This document shows, piece after piece, positions 23,768-26,196 of a stretch of 26,196 nucleotides of DNA. How positions within the stretch are numbered: the first letter of the stretch is position 1; each line of letters begins with the position of its first letter. Under the pieces are notes generated by a model, which was not told the origin of the DNA, searched no databases, and saw only the letters and a list, made by a program, of their open reading frames with translations. This DNA is from Treponema sp. Its GTDB lineage: Bacteria > Spirochaetota > Spirochaetia > Treponematales > Breznakiellaceae. The DNA lies in contig JAISGE010000024.1 of assembly GCA_031263265.1 (NCBI GenBank), forward strand, positions 1 to 26,196, read 5' to 3'. Made by a program: the position numbers and the translations under genes.

Positions 23768-24212
23768 TGGATTAAAGACAAAACTAATATTTGAAATTTC
23801 TCAAATAGATAAATTACTCAATGATAGTGAACCATTATTGGATTTATGCAAATTAAAAACACCTGATTTTATCGAAATATCCGCCGCTGCCTTGGTATTA
23901 CATTCATTTTATAATGGGATTGAAAATATGTTGGTATTAATATTTAAATATTATGATGAACAATTACCAAAGAGTAACAAATGGCATATAGAATTATTGG
24001 ATAAGGCATTTATATCTGAAGAAAACAGGAAACAAATTTTTAACAATGAAATACAAAAAACATTAGAAGAATATTTAAAATTCAGACATTTCATCAGGTA
24101 TGCTTATGGATTCAAACTTGAATGGGAAAGGATGGAAGAATTGATAAAAGGAATGGAAAATTTCTGGATAGTTATTAAAAAAAATATAAATAATTTTATA
24201 GAAAAAAATTGA
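23754..24212 (+). CDS. HEPN-domain toxin (HepT-like RNase family)
   Basis: 152 aa counted from TTG 23754. TTG 23760 gives better spacing (9 nt) to AGGGGAGG at 23743-23750, so the real start may be two codons later. All-helical, with an early helix AAALVLHSFYNGIENMLVLIFKYY and the active-site helix FRHFIRYAYGF. The HepT motif Rx4HxY appears here as Arg111-x4-Tyr116-x-Tyr118: the histidine is replaced by tyrosine, while the tyrosine that MntA modifies is kept. This may be a property of the HepT-like subfamily or reduced RNase activity. It overlaps the MNT gene by 14 nt (8 nt from the second TTG). Confidence 0.87.
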   Translation: MNLDNGLKTKLIFEISQIDKLLNDSEPLLDLCKLKTPDFIEISAAALVLHSFYNGIENMLVLIFKYYDEQLPKSNKWHIELLDKAFISEENRKQIFNNEIQKTLEEYLKFRHFIRYAYGFKLEWERMEELIKGMENFWIVIKKNINNFIEKN

Positions 24213-24224
24213 AATACCACAACA

Positions 24225-24402
24225 TCGCCTAACAGGTTTTGTATACGTTCCGGCGCTAAAGCGCCTCCGGGGTTCAGTTCGCCTAGGTAGACTGCGCCTC
24301 CCACGGCTCACTCCACCCATATTTTTGCAGCCTTGGTCTTTAACTGCGCAAAGCCTTTATTCGGGCCGCTAAAACGTCGTAAACAGCCGGAACGTTAGGC
24401 GA
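24225..24402 (+). repeat. attC-like fold-back element
   Basis: TCGCCTAAC (24225-24233) pairs perfectly with GTTAGGCGA (24394-24402), and GTTCCGGC (24247-24254) with GCCGGAAC (24386-24393). On the 3' side the two blocks are contiguous (17 bp); on the 5' side 13 nt separate them. GCCTAAC fits the integron R'' box (RYYYAAC) and GTTAGGC fits R' (GTTRRRY). The interior has a GGCGC-TAAA-GCGCC hairpin (24252-24265) and the second 21-nt repeat. At 178 bp it is longer than most known attC sites. It fills the gap after the HEPN gene; no other gene is seen there. Confidence 0.55.
24367..24387 (+). repeat. 21-nt direct repeat, copy 2
   Basis: Identical to 23373-23393, within the 3' arm of the attC-like element and just before its GTTAGGC end. 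Confidence 0.85.
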
Positions 24403-24431
24403 AATTTTTTGCTCAAAATTTTCCGTATATG

Positions 24432-24460
24432 TTGACAATAAAAAAGAAGTAATATAATAT
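24432..24460 (+). promoter_or_regulatory. Promoter for the truncated methyltransferase, abutting the start codon
   Basis: TTGACA (24432-24437), then either TAATAT (24455-24460, 17-nt spacer, ending 6 nt before ATG) or TATAAT (24453-24458, 15-nt spacer, ending 8 nt before ATG). No Shine-Dalgarno. Confidence 0.62.
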
Positions 24461-24466
24461 AACATT

Positions 24467-24871
24467 ATGTTAGGAAACGAACTAAAATTATTTCAAAGAA
24501 GTGAAAACAACATTTGGACGGATGAATATATTGGTAAAAAACTTTTAAATTCTCATTTGGATGAAAATAATAATGCAGCTTCCCGAAAATACGATTCAAG
24601 AATTAATACCATTAACTGGATAAATAATATAATAAAGCCAAATTCAAAAATTATTGATTTAGGTTGCGGACCCGGTCTGTATACTTATGAATTAGGTAAA
24701 TTAGGACACACTGTTTTCGGTATAGATATTAATAAAGAATCAATAAAATACGCAAATAAACATTCGAAAATTCCTGGAAAAATAAAATATAAATGGGGCA
24801 ATTATTTAAAAGACGCTATTGAAGGAAAATATATACTAAAGAGCGAATACATTTACCAAATATTTAGGTAG
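24467..24871 (+). pseudogene. SAM-dependent methyltransferase, cut by an IS630-type element
   Basis: The open frame is 134 aa, but only about the first 122 residues are native; the last dozen come from the left end of the insertion element. Motif I for S-adenosylmethionine is complete (IIDLGCGPGLYTYELG), followed by the acidic strand-2 end VFGIDINKESIKYA. The catalytic and substrate-binding half of a class I methyltransferase is missing, so the product is probably non-functional. Joining the sequence across the element at its TA does not give a methyltransferase-like continuation, so the 3' part was deleted or rearranged. AT-rich, with its own promoter, in the presumed third cassette. Substrate unknown. 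Confidence 0.8.
24834..24860 (+). repeat. Left terminal inverted repeat of the IS
   Basis: Matches the reverse complement of 26053-26079 at 19 of 27 positions, with the blocks TAC, AA, GA, ACATTT and CCAAA conserved. Confidence 0.7.
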
Positions 24872-25553
24872 CTTCCTGATTGCGCATGAAGGAATTTTCA
24901 TTGACAGCAATAAGATCATCGAATAACTGAACCTTTTCCCCGATGAGTCGGTCTGTAATCTCTTTGTTGAGATTATCCGAACGGTTGATTATCGAATCAA
25001 TCTGTTCCCGAAATAACTCAGACTGGTTATAGTACCTTGGACGCAGTCTGTCTTTTACAAATTTCCAGAAACGTTCTATGAGATTAAGATTGGGAGAATA
25101 GGGGGGAATAAATACCAGATTGATGCCCAGTTGTTCCGCCAATTCTCCGGTGACGGTACACTTTTGATACTTCGCATTGTCAAGTACGACAAATACGGTT
25201 CTGCCGGCATATGCTTTGGCTATTTTTTTGAAAAGTTCACAAACTTCGCAAGCGGTTATGTAGGAATCGTTGGTGATTGTGGTCACCTTTTTTGAGATGA
25301 AGTCTAATGCGCCAAGAACATTATAACGCCTTCGACCGGAAAAAGTTTTTACGAATCGCCTGACTCTTCCATATAGGTAGCCTAGAAAGTCACATCCCAT
25401 GACAAAATGCGACGCGTCTAAATACAGAAGGGAAATTTCCCCTTTCTTTGCCCTGTCCATGAGAGGCTTTAAAATCGTATGGTAAAACCAGCGCTGTTTT
25501 TGGCCGTCCGCTTTAGCCGGTAAAGAACCGCTCTTTAACCGTTTGATTTCGTT
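24864..25553 (-). CDS. IS630-family transposase, DDE catalytic part (second frame)
   Basis: 229 aa read from the presumed frameshift point at 25553. Without frameshifting, the first ATG is at 25460. The DDE residues are in LLYLDASHF, VVLDNAKYQ and PNLNLIERFWKFVKDRLRP, typical of the IS630 / Tc1-mariner-like superfamily. The stretch before the ATG (KNEIKRLKSGSLPAKADGQ, then KQRWFYHTILKPLMDR) is good transposase sequence continuous with this frame. That shows translation must come from the upstream helix-turn-helix frame. The stop codon lies 30 nt inside the left end of the element. Confidence 0.9.
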   Translation of the reverse strand, partial: NEIKRLKSGSLPAKADGQKQRWFYHTILKPLMDRAKKGEISLLYLDASHFVMGCDFLGYLYGRVRRFVKTFSGRRRYNVLGALDFISKKVTTITNDSYITACEVCELFKKIAKAYAGRTVFVVLDNAKYQKCTVTGELAEQLGINLVFIPPYSPNLNLIERFWKFVKDRLRPRYYNQSELFREQIDSIINRSDNLNKEITDRLIGEKVQLFDDLIAVNENSFMRNQEAT

Positions 25554-25981
25554 TTTTTTAACAGCTTCCCAACCACGGTTCGATGTACCCTAATCCCGTA
25601 TTCGTCATATACCATGTCGGCGATTTCCTGCTGTGTATGATAGTTGTTCGTTTCAATTTTCTCTATAATGAGATTTTCAATATCCTTCAATTTCCCCTTG
25701 CACCCGCCTCCGCCAACATGAAACAAACCGTCATCCGCGTTACCGTCTCTTATTCTTTTCCGCAATTCCCGGACGCTTCGGTCGCACAGGCCTGCCAGTT
25801 CAGTAACCCGATCATTAGAGACGCCAGCCGCTATAAGAACAATGCTGACGATTCTTTTCGCCAGGGTTTCCGTCATCAGGTTCCGCAAAAAACTTATAAT
25901 TTTCCCGGTCATTCGGACCGCCATATCGTAATCAAGTTGTCCGCTTTTATCAGCGGGCATGCTATTCCCGTTTTGTATCAT
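25535..25981 (-). CDS. IS630-family transposase, helix-turn-helix part (first frame)
   Basis: 148 aa from ATG 25979-25981, with AGGAGG 13 nt upstream. It carries the DNA-binding part: AKRIVSIVLIAAGVSNDRVTELAGLCDRSVREL and a second winged-helix-like segment NYHTQQEIADMVYDEYGIRVHRTVVGKLLKK. It stops shortly after an A8 run. A -1 shift at TTAAAAAAAAC gives ...GKLLKKNEIKRLKSG and joins the DDE frame, for a fused protein of about 372 aa, the normal size of IS630 transposases. Confidence 0.85.
   Translation of the reverse strand: MIQNGNSMPADKSGQLDYDMAVRMTGKIISFLRNLMTETLAKRIVSIVLIAAGVSNDRVTELAGLCDRSVRELRKRIRDGNADDGLFHVGGGGCKGKLKDIENLIIEKIETNNYHTQQEIADMVYDEYGIRVHRTVVGKLLKKTKSNG
25552..25559 (-). promoter_or_regulatory. 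A8 slippery site for -1 frameshifting in the transposase
   Basis: Eight A on the minus strand within TTAAAAAAAAC. The first frame reads TTA AAA AAA ACG and ends 6 codons later; the -1 frame reads AAA AAA AAC and continues into the DDE domain. No downstream pseudoknot was worked out. An indel that broke a single-frame gene is the alternative. Confidence 0.65.
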
Positions 25982-26052
25982 TGCGTTATCAGCCCCTCCT
26001 CATATGATTCACATCACATAATACCCTAATGCTCCCCTTAGAGTCTAGTGCT

Positions 26053-26079
26053 TTTGGCAAATGTTATAATTCGTTGGTA
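26053..26079 (-). repeat. Right terminal inverted repeat of the IS
   Basis: Partner of 24834-24860. TTTGGCAAATG is the conserved inner block on the plus strand. The element ends at GGTA, before the flanking TA. Confidence 0.7.
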
Positions 26080-26196
26080 TAGGTGTATTATGAAACACTT
26101 ACGCAAAAACGACATAATGACCCGGGTTTAGTAAGTTCATGTTTTCTTATTGGGCAAACAACGTTACCATGCTTATACAATGCCTTTCCATCAAGG

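Larger units (their letters stand above)
24834..26079 (-). mobile_element. IS630-family insertion sequence, about 1246 bp
   Basis: Bounded by imperfect terminal inverted repeats: the left end starts TACTAAAGAGCG, the right end in reverse complement TACCAACGAATT. Both share ACATTT-x-CCAAA further in (21 of 29 positions match when the flanking TA is included). A TA dinucleotide flanks each side (24832-24833 and 26080-26081), the usual IS630 target duplication. The interior encodes a helix-turn-helix part and a DDE part in two frames on the minus strand. It interrupts a methyltransferase gene. Confidence 0.82.

Noticed and set aside
24075..24320. Minus-strand frames over the end of the HEPN gene and the attC-like element
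   Set aside because: They are antisense to a well-supported gene, and their Arg/Gly- and Phe-rich translations look like chance.
23373..24387. CRISPR array
   Set aside because: Only two copies of the 21-nt repeat, almost 1 kb apart, with genes between them.

Overview
The window looks like a chromosomal stretch of a spirochaete of the Treponema group with roughly 50% GC. A termite-gut type treponeme such as T. primitia or T. azotonutricium is the best guess from memory; no marker gene proves it. Supporting signs are FGE/C-type-lectin-fold lipoproteins with a TvpA-like C terminus, a short hinge-poor SMC, a FliL-like protein outside a motility operon, and CHASE2 cyclase, SH3, LysM and M48 envelope genes. 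I saw no rRNA, tRNA or CRISPR array.

Left arm (1-7400, minus strand). Reading in the direction of transcription: a LysM/degenerate-LytM envelope protein, a group-2 sigma-70 factor, metY with a clear promoter and a textbook terminator, then a three-gene secreted-protein operon. That operon holds a stand-alone FGE-fold protein, a stand-alone LpoB/CsgG-like protein, and a lipoprotein that fuses two LpoB/CsgG-like domains to one FGE-fold domain. The two FGE-fold C termini differ at NNC codons embedded in a conserved frame, which resembles variable regions of a diversity-generating retroelement (DGR).

Middle (7400-22421, mostly plus strand). Ordinary housekeeping and envelope genes: a CYTH phosphatase/cyclase, smc and murJ (overlapping), clpP-mscS-fliL-like, a nitroreductase-like lipoprotein, a small membrane exporter on the minus strand, an AI-2E family permease, ilvE, and a tightly packed SH3 / M48 protease / CHASE2-adenylate cyclase operon.

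Right arm (22428-26196). Composition drops sharply to AT-rich. Units of about 980 bp each carry their own promoter: an orphan lipoprotein, an MNT-HEPN toxin-antitoxin pair, and a methyltransferase. Two of the three units are followed by a shared 21-nt repeat, and one of these lies in a long fold-back sequence with integron attC-like ends (GCCTAAC ... GTTAGGC). I read this as a candidate integron cassette array without a visible integrase. An IS630-family element whose transposase apparently needs -1 frameshifting on an A8 run has cut the methyltransferase.

The most interesting items are the cassette-array reading of the right arm, the DGR-like C termini, a set of genes whose -10 box sits about 6 nt before an ATG with no Shine-Dalgarno (apparent leaderless messages), the SMC without a recognisable hinge, and a HEPN toxin whose Rx4HxY motif reads Rx4YxY.
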